64,000 nt of DNA from Halomarina ordinaria (GCF_030553305.1 NZ_JARRAH010000001.1:434001-498000); one strand, 5' to 3'. Positions 16,579-25,357 are shown, numbered from the stretch's first letter. Numbers and translations: made by a program. The notes: a model not told the origin generated them from the sequence alone.

Positions 16579-17864
16579 GTGACGCCACAGACCCCACCGA
16601 CGACGCGTTCGACGACGAGTACCCCGTGCAGGTGTTCCCCGAGGCCGAGGAGATGGACCTCCGTCCGGGCACCGACAACTGTTACAAGTGTTCGAGCTGT
16701 GATACTTCCTGTCCGGTCGCGGAGGTGGACGACACCTTCCCCGGGCCGAAGTTCCAGGGACCGGAGCAGTGGCGCCTCACGCGCAAGGAGGACGCGGAGG
16801 TCGACCCCTCCATCAAGCAGTGTTCGAACTGCATGCGCTGTGACTCGGCGTGTCCCTCGGGCGTGCCGCTCACCCAGATGCACAACACGGCCCGCGCGAA
16901 GTACGTCGAACAGCAGGGGTTCTCGCTCGGCTACCTCCGCGACCGCATCCTCGCCAACTACGGCACCCTCGCACGCCTCGGGTCCGCGATGCCCCGCGTC
17001 ACTAACTTCGTGATGGGCCTCGGCGTCACGAAACTGTTCAACGAGCGGGTGCTCGGCATCACGTCGGAGCGGGAGTTCCCCGCGTTCGCCACCGAGACGT
17101 TCCGCGAGTGGTGGGCCGACCGGGGAGGTGCCCGGGTGGTCGACGAGGAGAAGCGCGTCGCGTACTTCCACGGCGACTACGCGAACTACAACACGCCGGA
17201 GGTGGCGAAGGCGCTCGTGCGCGTCTTCGAGGCGTTCGGCTACGAGGTGACCGTCCCCGACCAGCGCTGTTCGGGGACGCCGATGTTCGCCAACGGGATG
17301 ATGGACGACGCCCGGCGCTCGGCGAAGTTCAACGTCGAGACCTTCCGCGAACTCGTCGAGGAGGGGTACGACGTGGTCTGTTCGTGTACCTCCTGTTCGA
17401 TGGCGCTCCGGACGGAGTACCCCGAACTGTTCGACTTCGAGGGGACCGACGCCGTCGCGGACCACACCTACGACGCGGTCGAGTACCTCCGCATCCACGA
17501 GGACCTCGCCGGGGCGCTCGGCGCGTCGTCGGTCGACCTCGGGGAGTTCGCCTACCACGCCCCCTGTCACGCCCGCAACCAGGGGCTGGCGAACCAGTCG
17601 CGCGAGGTGTTCGCCGACCTCGAGGGCGTCGAGGTGACGGACGTCGGCGACTCCTGTTCGGGCATCAGCGGCACCTACGGCTGGAAGGAAGAGCACTACG
17701 ACACGTCGATGGCCATCGGCGAGGAGATGTTCGAGCACATGGAGGGCGTGCCCTCCGGGGAGGGGATGACCGAGTGTCCGACCTGTGCGATGCAGATGGA
17801 ACACGGCACCGGCTACGACATCAGCCACCCGCTGGAGGTGCTGGAGGCCGCGCTGGTCGACTAG
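16575..17864 (+). CDS. gpdC: Glycerol-3-phosphate dehydrogenase subunit C (iron-sulfur, CCG domains)
   Basis: 429 residues. Two [4Fe-4S] motifs near the N-terminus: CYKCSSCDTSCPV (about 36-48) and CSNCMRCDSACPSG (about 79-92). Two cysteine-rich CCG domains follow, marked by CSGTPMFANG, CSCTSCSMAL, HAPCHARNQG and DSCSGISGTYGWK. GlpC anchors the dehydrogenase to the membrane and feeds electrons to the quinone pool. Start ATG overlaps the gpdB stop. The TAG stop shares the palindrome CTAG with the stop of the convergent antiporter gene, leaving no room for a separate terminator. Confidence 0.95.
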   Translation: MSDATDPTDDAFDDEYPVQVFPEAEEMDLRPGTDNCYKCSSCDTSCPVAEVDDTFPGPKFQGPEQWRLTRKEDAEVDPSIKQCSNCMRCDSACPSGVPLTQMHNTARAKYVEQQGFSLGYLRDRILANYGTLARLGSAMPRVTNFVMGLGVTKLFNERVLGITSEREFPAFATETFREWWADRGGARVVDEEKRVAYFHGDYANYNTPEVAKALVRVFEAFGYEVTVPDQRCSGTPMFANGMMDDARRSAKFNVETFRELVEEGYDVVCSCTSCSMALRTEYPELFDFEGTDAVADHTYDAVEYLRIHEDLAGALGASSVDLGEFAYHAPCHARNQGLANQSREVFADLEGVEVTDVGDSCSGISGTYGWKEEHYDTSMAIGEEMFEHMEGVPSGEGMTECPTCAMQMEHGTGYDISHPLEVLEAALVD

Positions 17865-19117
17865 CCCCGTCTCGGAACCTCGCCCTCGCTTGAGGGCCTG
17901 TCGGTGTAGACGAGTTCGTCGGCCGCCTCCAGCCAGTCGACGCCCCACTTGACCGTCACCGGCACCATCGCCGTGGTGAACATCGCGAGGAACACGAGCA
18001 TCGAGAAGAGTTCCTGGCCGATGATGCCGTTCGAGAGGCCGATGGAGGCGATGATTATCTCGACGGTCCCCCGGCCGTTCATCCCGAAGCCGATGACGAC
18101 GCCCTCGCGGGAGGTGAGGTCCGTCGGCAGCGAGAACAGCCACGAGCCGAGTATCTTGCCGACGAAGGCGATGCCGACCAGCAGCGCCAGCAGCCCCGCG
18201 TTCCCCGTGAAGACGCCGAGTGACACCTCGAACGCCACGGTGACGAAGAAGATGGGCGCGAAGAAGCCGATGGCGAGGTCGTAGATGACGTCGTGCATGT
18301 GGTCGTACAGGCCGGCCTGGAGGTCGGCCTGCCGGAGGAACATCCCCGCGACGAACCCGCCGATGATCATGTGGAGTCCGGCGAGGTCGGCGAGTCCGGC
18401 GAAGACGAGCGAGACGAGCAACGCGATGGAGAACGCCGTCGTCTTGTCGACGAAGCCGTAGCGCTGGCGCAGTTCGTCGAACCAGTCCCACACGCGCGGG
18501 AGGAAACGATAGCCGATGAACAGCGTCACCGCGAAGAACGCGAGCGCCTCGAGGAGGATGGTGCCGATGCTCACCGGGTCGACGCTGCCGGCCTCGACGA
18601 AGCCGAGGACGGCCGCGAACGCGACCAGCACGCCCACGTCGGAGGCGAGCGCCCCGCCGAGCAGGATGCCGGCGATGCGGGTGTCGAGGATGTCGAGGTC
18701 GACGAGGATGCGCGACTTCGTCGCCAGCGACGTCGCCGCCATCGCCAGCCCGAGGAACAGCGCGCCGCCGGTCGACACGCCGATGTACTGGCCGGCGCCG
18801 TAGCCCAGTCCGAAGGGGATGACGAACGCGCCGAGGGCGACGACGAGCGCCTGCGGCCCGAGTTCGAACAGGTCGTCGAGGTCGACCTCCATCCCGACGT
18901 ACACCATCAGCAGGAAGACGCCGAGTTCGGCGAGGACGTCGAGCGTCTCCGAGGGGGAGAGGAGGCCGAGGATAGCCGGGCCGAAGACGACGCCCGCGAA
19001 CAGTTCGCCCATCATCGCCGGGTAGCCGACGCGCTCGGCGGCGGCGCCGAACGTCCAGGCGACGACGAGCACCGACAGGAGGTTGAGGATGTCCAGCTCG
19101 CTCCCGCCGACTACCAT
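17861..19117 (-). CDS. Cation:proton antiporter, CPA2 family
   Basis: 418 residues, about 12 membrane helices. Recognisable Kef/GerN-type segments are GYPAMMGELFAGVVFGPAILGL, LAELGVFLLMVYVGMEVDLDDL and LLGGALASDVGVLVAF (the Asp of helix 5 that binds the cation). Helix 11 has VVIGFGMNGRGTVEIIIASIGLSNGII. It exchanges Na+ or K+ for H+ across the membrane. It lacks the C-terminal TrkA-N/RCK regulatory domain of Kef proteins; the separate TrkA-N protein encoded 95 bases upstream on the same strand probably supplies it. Confidence 0.9.
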   Translation of the reverse strand: MVVGGSELDILNLLSVLVVAWTFGAAAERVGYPAMMGELFAGVVFGPAILGLLSPSETLDVLAELGVFLLMVYVGMEVDLDDLFELGPQALVVALGAFVIPFGLGYGAGQYIGVSTGGALFLGLAMAATSLATKSRILVDLDILDTRIAGILLGGALASDVGVLVAFAAVLGFVEAGSVDPVSIGTILLEALAFFAVTLFIGYRFLPRVWDWFDELRQRYGFVDKTTAFSIALLVSLVFAGLADLAGLHMIIGGFVAGMFLRQADLQAGLYDHMHDVIYDLAIGFFAPIFFVTVAFEVSLGVFTGNAGLLALLVGIAFVGKILGSWLFSLPTDLTSREGVVIGFGMNGRGTVEIIIASIGLSNGIIGQELFSMLVFLAMFTTAMVPVTVKWGVDWLEAADELVYTDRPSSEGEVPRRG

Positions 19118-19212
19118 CCGACCACCTCGCGGGCGGGGTGCCGACGGGTCGGTCGCCGGGGACGGTCGGCCGCGGTCGCTCGGGGGGAGTGTGTCGACGT
19201 CATCGGCGAACC

Positions 19213-19620
19213 TCAGGGGAGGAGTGGTCGGTCGGCGGTGGTGGCCAGGGCGTCAGCGAGGACGTTCGTCGAGCAGACCGTCTCGACGGCGAGGTCGTCG
19301 AAGACGACCCCGTTCGCCGGGTGGTTGAGCAGGACGACCACCCGCTCGACGCCGTCGGCGCTCGCGAGCGACTGGGCCGCGAGGAGGTTCCGGCTGTCCG
19401 TGTCGGTCGTGACGACGGCCGTCGCGACGCGTCCCGGGACGACCGTCCGGAGCGCGTACGCGTCGCGGAGGTCGACGCGCTTCGCGCGCAGGCCCGCGGC
19501 ACGCGCTCGGTCGACGCGCACGCGGTCGTCGTCGACGACGAGACAGGTCCGTCCGTCCGCGTCCAGCCGGGTGGCGACGCGACGACTGAGGTCGCCGCTG
19601 CCGACGATGAGTGTGTCCAT
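19213..19620 (-). CDS. TrkA-N (RCK) domain protein, likely antiporter partner
   Basis: 135 residues, one Rossmann domain. MDTLIVGSGDLSRRVATRLDADG (1-23) is the GxGxxG dinucleotide-binding start, then LVVDDD closes the second strand. The rest matches the RCK-N fold (RVDLRDAYALRTV, TAVVTTDTDSRNLLAAQSL). There is no TrkA-C domain. RCK-N domains bind NAD(H) or ATP and gate K+ channels and antiporters. Placed directly before the CPA2 gene in the same direction, it most likely regulates that transporter. ATG 19620 is chosen because the conserved strand starts there. Confidence 0.8.
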   Translation of the reverse strand: MDTLIVGSGDLSRRVATRLDADGRTCLVVDDDRVRVDRARAAGLRAKRVDLRDAYALRTVVPGRVATAVVTTDTDSRNLLAAQSLASADGVERVVVLLNHPANGVVFDDLAVETVCSTNVLADALATTADRPLLP

Positions 19621-19858
19621 CGGTCTGTGTGTCGAGCCCCGTGCTCCCGCCGGGGTGACGGTGGTCCCGCTGCTGTACACCCGGCGGTAGGAATCAGATA
19701 CGGATAAGTCACGCGATTGCACTGTCGGATTGACAGTCACACATCGAAAATATCGCGTTTCGTCCGTATCGCGGTGGTGTGTCCGTGGACGACGGCGAGG
19801 CGTTCGCGAGGACGACGGTGGACACTCGTGTGACTGCGACGACGAGCGGTGTCGGGTG

Positions 19859-20335
19859 TCAGTCCTCGAGGTCGGCACCGCGGAAGCCGTGGTACGGACA
19901 GACGTACTCGTTCCGGATGAGTTCCTCGTCGGAGATGTGGAGGCCGAGCGCGCTCAGTTCGCGCCCGAGGCGGCTCAGGTCGTCGTGGTCGCGCCCGACG
20001 GCGTTGACGTAGACGTTGTGGTCGCCGGTCATCACCTCCCGGACGGCCGCGACGCCGGGGACCTCGAGGGCGCGCCGGGCGAGTTCCTCGCGCTCGTCGA
20101 TGGGGGCGGTACAGATGAGTTTCGTGTAGAGGGGGAAGCCGGCGGCCTCGTAGTCGATGTCGACGTGGTACCCCCGGATGATGCCCGCCTGTTCGAGGCG
20201 CTGGATGCGGTTGCGGACGGTGCTCGCCGAGATGTCCATCTCCCCGGCGATGTCGCCCGAGGAGGTGCGTCGCGCGTCGCGCTGGAGTTCGTAGAGGATT
20301 CGTCGGTCCACGTCGTCGAGTTCGCCGTCTCGCAT
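19859..20335 (-). CDS. Lrp/AsnC-family transcriptional regulator
   Basis: 158 residues. Helix-turn-helix at about 6-58 (LDDVDRRILYELQRDARR, STVRNRIQRLEQAGIIRGYHVDIDYEAAG), then the RAM/ASNC ligand-binding domain (about 70-145), including VPGVAAVREVMTGDHNVYVNAVGRD with the GDxD-type effector loop. Such regulators respond to amino acids and often control nearby genes. It lies between mdh-like and trkA-N genes on the same strand with separate gaps (60 and 238 bases). Confidence 0.9.
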   Translation of the reverse strand: MRDGELDDVDRRILYELQRDARRTSSGDIAGEMDISASTVRNRIQRLEQAGIIRGYHVDIDYEAAGFPLYTKLICTAPIDEREELARRALEVPGVAAVREVMTGDHNVYVNAVGRDHDDLSRLGRELSALGLHISDEELIRNEYVCPYHGFRGADLED

Positions 20336-20395
20336 ACTATCCGGTGGTCGAGATGGGTGAAAATCAACGTTTTCCCTCGCCGCGCCCCCGCCGGC

Positions 20396-21334
20396 TCACT
20401 CGGGCGTCGCCCGGACCGCCTCGTACGCCGCGTCCAGGGCGGCCCGCTCGTCGGCCGGCAGGTCCCACTCGTGGACGGCGTCGATGCCGTCGGCGTCGAG
20501 CGTCACGGGGACGCCGAGCGAGACGCCCTCGTAGCCGTACTCCCCGTCGAGCGGGGTCGAGAGGCCGACCGGCGTGTCGAGGCCGCCGTCGAGCAGGCGA
20601 CCGGTCAGCGCGGCGACCCCCCGCGCGGTCACCCACCGCGAGGAGTGACGGGCACCCCGCCAGTCGATGACGTCGTAGGGGATGCGCCGGGCGTACTCGG
20701 TCACCGCCTCGCGCTCCTCGGCCGAGAGGTCGAGGGGGTCGCCGTCGACGCTCGCCCGCGAGAACAGCGGCACGATGTGCTCGCCGTGCTCGCCGACGAC
20801 TGGACAGGAGACGCGTTCGGCCGTCGTCCCGTGCCGGCGAGCGAGTTCGTCGGCCACGCGCGCCGTCTCCGAGAGCGCGTACCCGACGAACCGCGAGCGC
20901 TCCCACCCGACGCGCCGGAACAGGCGGTAGTTCATCCGGTCGAGGGGGTTCGTGACGGTGACGACGGGGCGGGGGGCGTGCTCGGGGAACCACGCCGCCA
21001 CCTCGTCGACGACGGCGCGGTTGGCCTCGATGGCGGCCATGCGTCCGCCGGTCTGGGTGCCCGCGCCGCTGGCCGCGACGACCACCACGTCCGCGTCCTC
21101 GATGGCCCCCGGACCGGGGTCGACGGCGCGGACCGCTCCGGGGCGGTCGCCGCTCGACCGGCCGACCGGGTGGGCGACGTGCGCCCGCGCGTGCGTGACG
21201 TCCGTCGCGTCGCCCCGGGCGGCGTCCCGCTCTACGTCGCAGAGCGCGACGTCGAGGGTCGGCCGGTCGAGCGCGAGCGTGTAGGCGGTCGCGGCGCCGA
21301 TGGTTCCGGCGCCGCCGATGACGGTGACCTGCAT
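20396..21334 (-). CDS. Malate/lactate dehydrogenase homologue, divergent active site
   Basis: 312 residues. N-terminal VTVIGGAGTIGAATAYTLAL is the NAD-binding Rossmann motif; VTNPLDRMNYRLFR and VGEHGEHIVPLFS hold the conserved Asn and the catalytic His. Compared with haloarchaeal malate dehydrogenase, the specificity loop GIPRQPGQTR is replaced by GAGTQTGGRM (the Arg that selects malate is Thr), and the catalytic DSAR segment reads SETAR (Asp to Glu). The enzyme therefore probably acts on another 2-hydroxy acid or has changed kinetics. Its own promoter region is the short gap upstream of 21334. It may be controlled by the Lrp gene just downstream. Confidence 0.75.
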   Translation of the reverse strand: MQVTVIGGAGTIGAATAYTLALDRPTLDVALCDVERDAARGDATDVTHARAHVAHPVGRSSGDRPGAVRAVDPGPGAIEDADVVVVAASGAGTQTGGRMAAIEANRAVVDEVAAWFPEHAPRPVVTVTNPLDRMNYRLFRRVGWERSRFVGYALSETARVADELARRHGTTAERVSCPVVGEHGEHIVPLFSRASVDGDPLDLSAEEREAVTEYARRIPYDVIDWRGARHSSRWVTARGVAALTGRLLDGGLDTPVGLSTPLDGEYGYEGVSLGVPVTLDADGIDAVHEWDLPADERAALDAAYEAVRATPE

Positions 21335-21432
21335 GTCTCACCCGGGCGGACGCGAGGCGGTGTCATTACTCTTCGTCCGAAGCGTGCGGGAGAAACGAGA
21401 ATGGTAACTGTTTGTGGGAAACGCGGACCCGG

Positions 21433-22872
21433 TCAGAAGGGCTTCGGCGCGTCCCCGACCGTGACGGTCGCCTCGGTGTCGCTCGCACCGTCGTCAGTCT
21501 CGCCGTTCGGTGCGGTGAGCGTCGCCTCGACGGTGTCACCGGCGCTCGGGTTCTCCGCGGCCGGCGTCACGACCGCGTGCACTCCGACCGGGGACCCCTC
21601 GACGGTGACCGTCCCGTTGGTCGCCGGTTGGACGGTCCGTTTCGTCGTCACCTGGCCGTCGTCGGTGTCGTAGGTCGCGTAGACGGTCGCCTCCCACGCC
21701 CCGGTCGCTTCGAGCGTGACCTCGCCGCCGAGGTCGCTCCCGGCGCTCTCGCCGGCGTCGAACCTGACGCCGGCCTCGCCGTACTGTGCGTCCGCGGAGC
21801 CCCCGTAGCGGTAGCCGTCGCCGCTGAACTCGACGGAGACGCCCTGCCCGTAGTTGGTGGCCGTCGCCTCGGCGGTCTTCGCGTCCGCCGGGACGGTCAC
21901 CTCGGTGTCGCCGGCCGCGTCGGTCCGCTCGCCGTCGACGGTGAGCGTGCCGAACCACGACCCCTCGCCGGACGCCGAGAGCCGTCCGAGCGGGGCGGGT
22001 TCCGCGTCGTCGGTGCCGTTCTCCTTCGCGTCGCCGTCGTTCGCGCCGTCGTCGCTGTCGTTCGTGTCATCTTCCGAGTCGTCGTCGTCCGGGTCGACGG
22101 GCATCACGCCGGCGTCACCGTCGTCGGCGTCGTCTGAACCGTCGCTGTCGGAGTTGTCGTCGTCCGACTCGTCGCTGTCGGCGTCGTCGGAGTCGTTGGA
22201 GTCGTCTGAATCGCCGCTCTCGTCAGCGTCGTCGTCACCGGCGTCGTCGCCGTCGCTCCCGTCACCGGCGTCGTCGGAATCGTCCGAGCCCGAGTCGCTG
22301 TCGGCGCCGTCGCCGTCGCCGTCGGTGCTCTCCTCACTGTCCTCGTCCGACTCGTCGCCAGCCCCTTCGTCGGTGTCGCTGTCGTCGTCGGTGTCGCTGT
22401 CGTCGTCAGCGTCGTCGGGCGTCCCGGCGTCGTCCGAACTCGACCCGCCCGAGTTCGACCCGCTGGACCCGGCGCCGAACTCGAAGCCGTCGTCGTCGCT
22501 GTCGGCGTCGTTCTCGGCCGTGTCATCCTCGTCCGGACCGTCGGAGTCGGGCGGTGCGTCGTCCGCGTCGTCGGGCTCACTCGACGCGTCCGAGGTGTCG
22601 GTCCCCTCGGCGTCGCCGTCGTCGGTGTCGGCGGAGGCGCTCGACTCGCCGGTCGGGTCGTCCGCGCCGTCCCCGACGGTGTCGCCGGACGTGTCGTCGC
22701 CGAGCAGGCCGGGGACGCCCCAGAGGACGAAGGTCCCGGCCGCCCCCACGATGACGAGGCCGGCGACGCCCACGACGGTCAGCCAGCCGAGTTGTTCGAG
22801 GAACGATTCGTCGTCGCCGGAGCCACTCCCGGACCGACGAGGACGCCGCGATTGTGGTCGTGATGACGGCAT
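21433..22872 (-). CDS. Ser/Asp-rich membrane-anchored surface protein
   Basis: 479 residues. Positively charged N-terminus (SRRPRRS), one membrane helix (about 27-55: LTVVGVAGLVIVGAAGTFVLWGV), then about 240 residues dominated by Asp, Ser, Gly, Glu in irregular SDD/DDD repeats. The C-terminal 160 residues form a beta-rich region with VDGERTDAAGDTEVTVPADAK and EATGAWEATVYATYDTDDG. By the positive-inside rule the acidic stalk and the beta domain face out. The ATG at 22872 lies about 28 bases after TATTATAC, fitting a leaderless transcript; ATGs further up are less likely. No family recognised; probably an S-layer-associated or adhesion-type protein. Confidence 0.7.
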   Translation of the reverse strand: MPSSRPQSRRPRRSGSGSGDDESFLEQLGWLTVVGVAGLVIVGAAGTFVLWGVPGLLGDDTSGDTVGDGADDPTGESSASADTDDGDAEGTDTSDASSEPDDADDAPPDSDGPDEDDTAENDADSDDDGFEFGAGSSGSNSGGSSSDDAGTPDDADDDSDTDDDSDTDEGAGDESDEDSEESTDGDGDGADSDSGSDDSDDAGDGSDGDDAGDDDADESGDSDDSNDSDDADSDESDDDNSDSDGSDDADDGDAGVMPVDPDDDDSEDDTNDSDDGANDGDAKENGTDDAEPAPLGRLSASGEGSWFGTLTVDGERTDAAGDTEVTVPADAKTAEATATNYGQGVSVEFSGDGYRYGGSADAQYGEAGVRFDAGESAGSDLGGEVTLEATGAWEATVYATYDTDDGQVTTKRTVQPATNGTVTVEGSPVGVHAVVTPAAENPSAGDTVEATLTAPNGETDDGASDTEATVTVGDAPKPF

Positions 22873-23296
22873 TGATTCGGCGTCGGAACATCGTATAATA
22901 AGTTTTGTCATCAACACTACATATTCTCTCGGACGAGATATTCTCGAATACGTGTATAAGTGGTACTCCGTGGTGATGAGGGCTACTCCGAGGGCGAGCG
23001 CTCCCGGTCGTCGTGACAGACAGAAACGTCCCCCGAAGGGGACGCGGCGGTCGGGCGCGGTGGCGTGCGGCCCCGACCGCCGGGATGACGTTCCATGCGA
23101 CAGGTAGTAACCGGTGTGGCGGCACCGGGCATTGGGTACTACGGTATCCGACGGAATATCCGCGGTGGCTAGATACGCAATACCTTCGGATGTGGACCAG
23201 TCGTCACCATCGACACTATCTCTCGAGGACGTGTAACGGCGACGAGACGGCCGGGTCGCTCACCGGCTACCGGCGGTCGTCGGGATGCGAAAGTGA

Positions 23297-23326
23297 CTGT
23301 CCGTGTCGCCCCGGCGACACGGACAG
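23297..23326. repeat. Perfect 14-bp inverted repeat (hairpin)
   Basis: CTGTCCGTGTCGCC (23297-23310) and GGCGACACGGACAG (23313-23326) are exact complements with two bases between. The outer GTGAC (23293-23297) and GTCAC (23331-23335) extend it imperfectly. No coding frame is nearby, so this is either an RNA hairpin or a protein-binding site. Confidence 0.6.
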
Positions 23327-23333
23327 AAGGGTC

Positions 23334-23343
23334 ACAGGTGGGG
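23334..23343 (+). repeat. ACAGGTGGGG motif, copy 2
   Basis: Context GTCACAGGTGGGGA, directly after the long hairpin at 23297-23326 and followed within 10 bases by the palindrome CTCTCCGGAGAG. Confidence 0.45.
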
Positions 23344-23525
23344 ATGTCACGACTCTCCGGAGAGAGCCGTCGGAATCCGTGACTGGCTGTCGTCTCTCTC
23401 GAGAACTCGCCGCTGACGGATTCGTGAGGACCCACATCTTCCGGGAACAAATACCTAATTGCCACTCGATGACTGGTTCTCCGCAGATACAGTCTCGAGG
23501 GTCTAGGTTGCGTGACGGGGGTGCG

Positions 23526-23648
23526 TCAGAGCCGCTCTTCGTGGACCTGGAGATGGTGACTCTTCATCCCGCTCTCGGTCACGAACGACTTCCCGCAGGT
23601 CGGGCACAGTACACCGAGTCGCTCTTCGACGGATTCATCGGACGACAT
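23526..23648 (-). CDS. 40-residue C2H2 zinc-finger protein
   Basis: A single zinc finger fills the protein: CPTCGKSFVTESGMKSHHLQVH (about 17-38, Cys-X2-Cys-X12-His-X4-5-His) after a short acidic start (MSSDESVEERLG). Such one-finger mini-proteins are frequent in haloarchaea and probably bind nucleic acid or protein partners. ATG 23648 gives the compact form. An in-frame ATG at 23732, preceded by AT-rich sequence, would add a 28-residue basic extension and cannot be excluded. Confidence 0.7.
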   Translation of the reverse strand: MSSDESVEERLGVLCPTCGKSFVTESGMKSHHLQVHEERL

Positions 23649-24091
23649 GGATCTGGCTCCGCGAACGTCCCCGGCCTTCGACCGTGGCCCCCGGTTCGTG
23701 TTCGCGAGGCACGGTACGTTACCACGCACCATAATTGTTCTCGGAAGACGACGACAGAGACACGGGTCGACGGGCGGCCGGTCCCGGGTGCGTCCGTGAC
23801 CGACGAATTAATTTCCCTTATAGTTACCCGCATCAATGTCTGCGAGGAGTATAAACAAACTATTAGTCACTGCTAGCCCTCGTTGGGAATACAGCTAGCG
23901 GCCGGGGGTGCCTCTGACAGCACGACACAGGTGGGGACCATCCAAACGAGCTCCTGTGGTCCTCTCGACCCCGGTCCGCTGCTGTTTCGGAACCGGGGAT
24001 AGTCACACCTCCCCGTTTCCCTCTGCCGACGCACGCCGCGAGTGCCGACGGGATGCGAGAACGCTATTAACACACGTCGCTCAACGCCGCT
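23649..24091. other. Intergenic region upstream of the HTH regulator
   Basis: 443 bases with no gene seen. AT-rich around 23805-23870 (TTAATTTCCCTTATAG). Contains ACAGGTGGGG copy 3 and its trailing hairpin, and a TATA-like CTATTAAC (about 24063-24070) some 25 bases before ATG 24092. Confidence 0.5.
23927..23936 (+). repeat. ACAGGTGGGG motif, copy 3
   Basis: Context GACACAGGTGGGGACC. The last bases open a stem: GGACCA (23935-23940) pairs with TGGTCC (23957-23962). It lies 156 bases upstream of the HTH gene at 24092. Confidence 0.45.
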
Positions 24092-24772
24092 ATGGCAACG
24101 GTCGTACAAGGACGCCTGCCGGCGGAGGAGTTCGCCCTCTGCGAGACGCTCGATTCGCTCCCAGACGCCGAGTTCGAGACGGAACTCATCGTCGAGAGCG
24201 GTGAAGATGCAATCATGCCCCTCCTCTGGGTCCGCGGGGCACCGACCGAGGCGGTTCGCGAGGTGCTGGAGAGGGACCCGAGCGTCCGGAGCGTCGACCT
24301 CCTCGTCGAACTGGACGACGCACAGTTCTACCGCATGGAGTGGGTCGGACACGTCGAACTCGCGCTCGAACTGCTCACGAACGCGCACGCGACCATCATG
24401 AACGCGTACGGCGCCGGCGACTGGTGGTACCTCCGCGTGCTCTACCCGGACCGCGACTCGCTGGGTCGGACCACCGACTTCTGCGAGCGCCACGGCCTCT
24501 CCTTCGACATCGACACCATCCGGGAGATGGACGGCGAACCCGCGGGCCGGTTCGGTCTCACCGACGGCCAGTACGCCGCGCTCACCTACGCCGTCGAGCA
24601 GGGGTACTACGACGTCCCCCGGGGGTGCGAACTCCAGGACCTGGCGGACCACTTCGGTCTGTCACACCAGGCACTCTCCGAGCGCCTCCGTCGCGGGGTG
24701 AAGGCGCTCGTCGAGGACGCCCTCCTCGTCGGCGCGCCCGCCCCGGAAGTGGCCACCCGGCCAGGACGGTGA
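24092..24772 (+). CDS. Bat-type helix-turn-helix (HTH-10) regulator
   Basis: 226 residues. The C-terminal part (about 150-215) is the bacterio-opsin-activator HTH: LTDGQYAALTYAVEQGYYDVPRGCELQDLADHFGLSHQALSERLRRG. The N-terminal 145 residues match the domain usually found before it in one-component haloarchaeal regulators, with LRVLYPDRDSLGRTTDFCERHGLSFDIDTI. No PAS or GAF sensor is present. The ATG at 24092 is about 25 bases from a TATA-like box, fitting a leaderless mRNA. Targets unknown; it stands alone in a gene-poor stretch. Confidence 0.85.
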   Translation: MATVVQGRLPAEEFALCETLDSLPDAEFETELIVESGEDAIMPLLWVRGAPTEAVREVLERDPSVRSVDLLVELDDAQFYRMEWVGHVELALELLTNAHATIMNAYGAGDWWYLRVLYPDRDSLGRTTDFCERHGLSFDIDTIREMDGEPAGRFGLTDGQYAALTYAVEQGYYDVPRGCELQDLADHFGLSHQALSERLRRGVKALVEDALLVGAPAPEVATRPGR

Positions 24773-24937
24773 GCGGACGACCCGCAGACCGCGTCCCGCC
24801 GTGACCGTTCTCCGTCACGCGACGGGACACGTGCCGGGGCGCGAACACACCGCCCTCTGCCCAGCCGCGGGCATCGAGGGGTCGGAGTGCGCGGAGTGCG
24901 ACGCCAATGGGGGGCTCGACGGCGACGCCTGTTCTGG

Positions 24938-25111
24938 ATGAGTGAAATCGTCCAGTACCTCCTCGCGCTGTCGAACCGGCGTTCCACGAACGACGTCCGG
25001 TGGGCCGCTCGCCGGTTCCGGGTGGCGCTCGCCGCGTGGTCCGGCGACGCCAGGCGGTACGCGCGCGCGGTCCTCCGCGGGACCGACCGCACTGGAGCGA
25101 CCGACCACTGA
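24938..25111 (+). CDS. Possible small basic protein
   Basis: 57 codons starting MSEIVQYLLALSNRRS. GC3 is high and the start is amphipathic, but the sequence is Arg-rich, matches no family I know, and no promoter or ribosome site is evident. It may be a chance frame. Reported because its codon bias is better than that of the surrounding sequence. Confidence 0.25.
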   Translation: MSEIVQYLLALSNRRSTNDVRWAARRFRVALAAWSGDARRYARAVLRGTDRTGATDH

Positions 25112-25357
25112 CCGGAGCGATGTAGCTCGCCGCGCCACGAGTGCCGCTGTTCTCCGGCGGGTGCTCACCGACGAGTACCGCAGAGTGCCGTCGCTGAATC
25201 GGTCGGTCGTCGACCAGACGGTCGGACGCCAGCGCCGTGACACGCCGGGGAACGGTCCGCGGATGTCGACCGGGCGACGTCTCGTGGTCGCCGATGCACG
25301 GTGTCCAAGCAGTGGTCGTTCAGGGACCGACACGGGAGCGATTCGACGTCGGCAGGT

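Larger units (their letters stand above)
22873..23525. other. Gene-free stretch with a strong hairpin
   Basis: About 650 bases. Frames on both strands lack the strong G/C third-position bias of real genes here, so I call none. It holds the TATA region of the surface protein gene (around 22895-22905), a perfect 14-bp-arm hairpin (23297-23326) and a copy of ACAGGTGGGG (23334-23343). Confidence 0.5.

Noticed and set aside
22080-22450. CRISPR-like or tandem DNA repeat in the surface protein gene
   Set aside because: The repetition is of Ser/Asp codons with irregular length; there are no constant repeats with unique spacers. No CRISPR array is seen anywhere in the window.
21854-23107. Ser/Pro-rich open frame of about 417 codons on the plus strand opposite the surface protein
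   Set aside because: It is the complement of the Ser/Asp repeat region; no membrane signal or domain and the repeat explains its length. The minus-strand frame has a TATA box and membrane anchor.
23013-23876. 287-codon plus-strand frame in the gene-poor region
   Set aside because: Third positions lack G/C bias, composition is unlike haloarchaeal proteins and it runs opposite the C2H2 zinc-finger gene.
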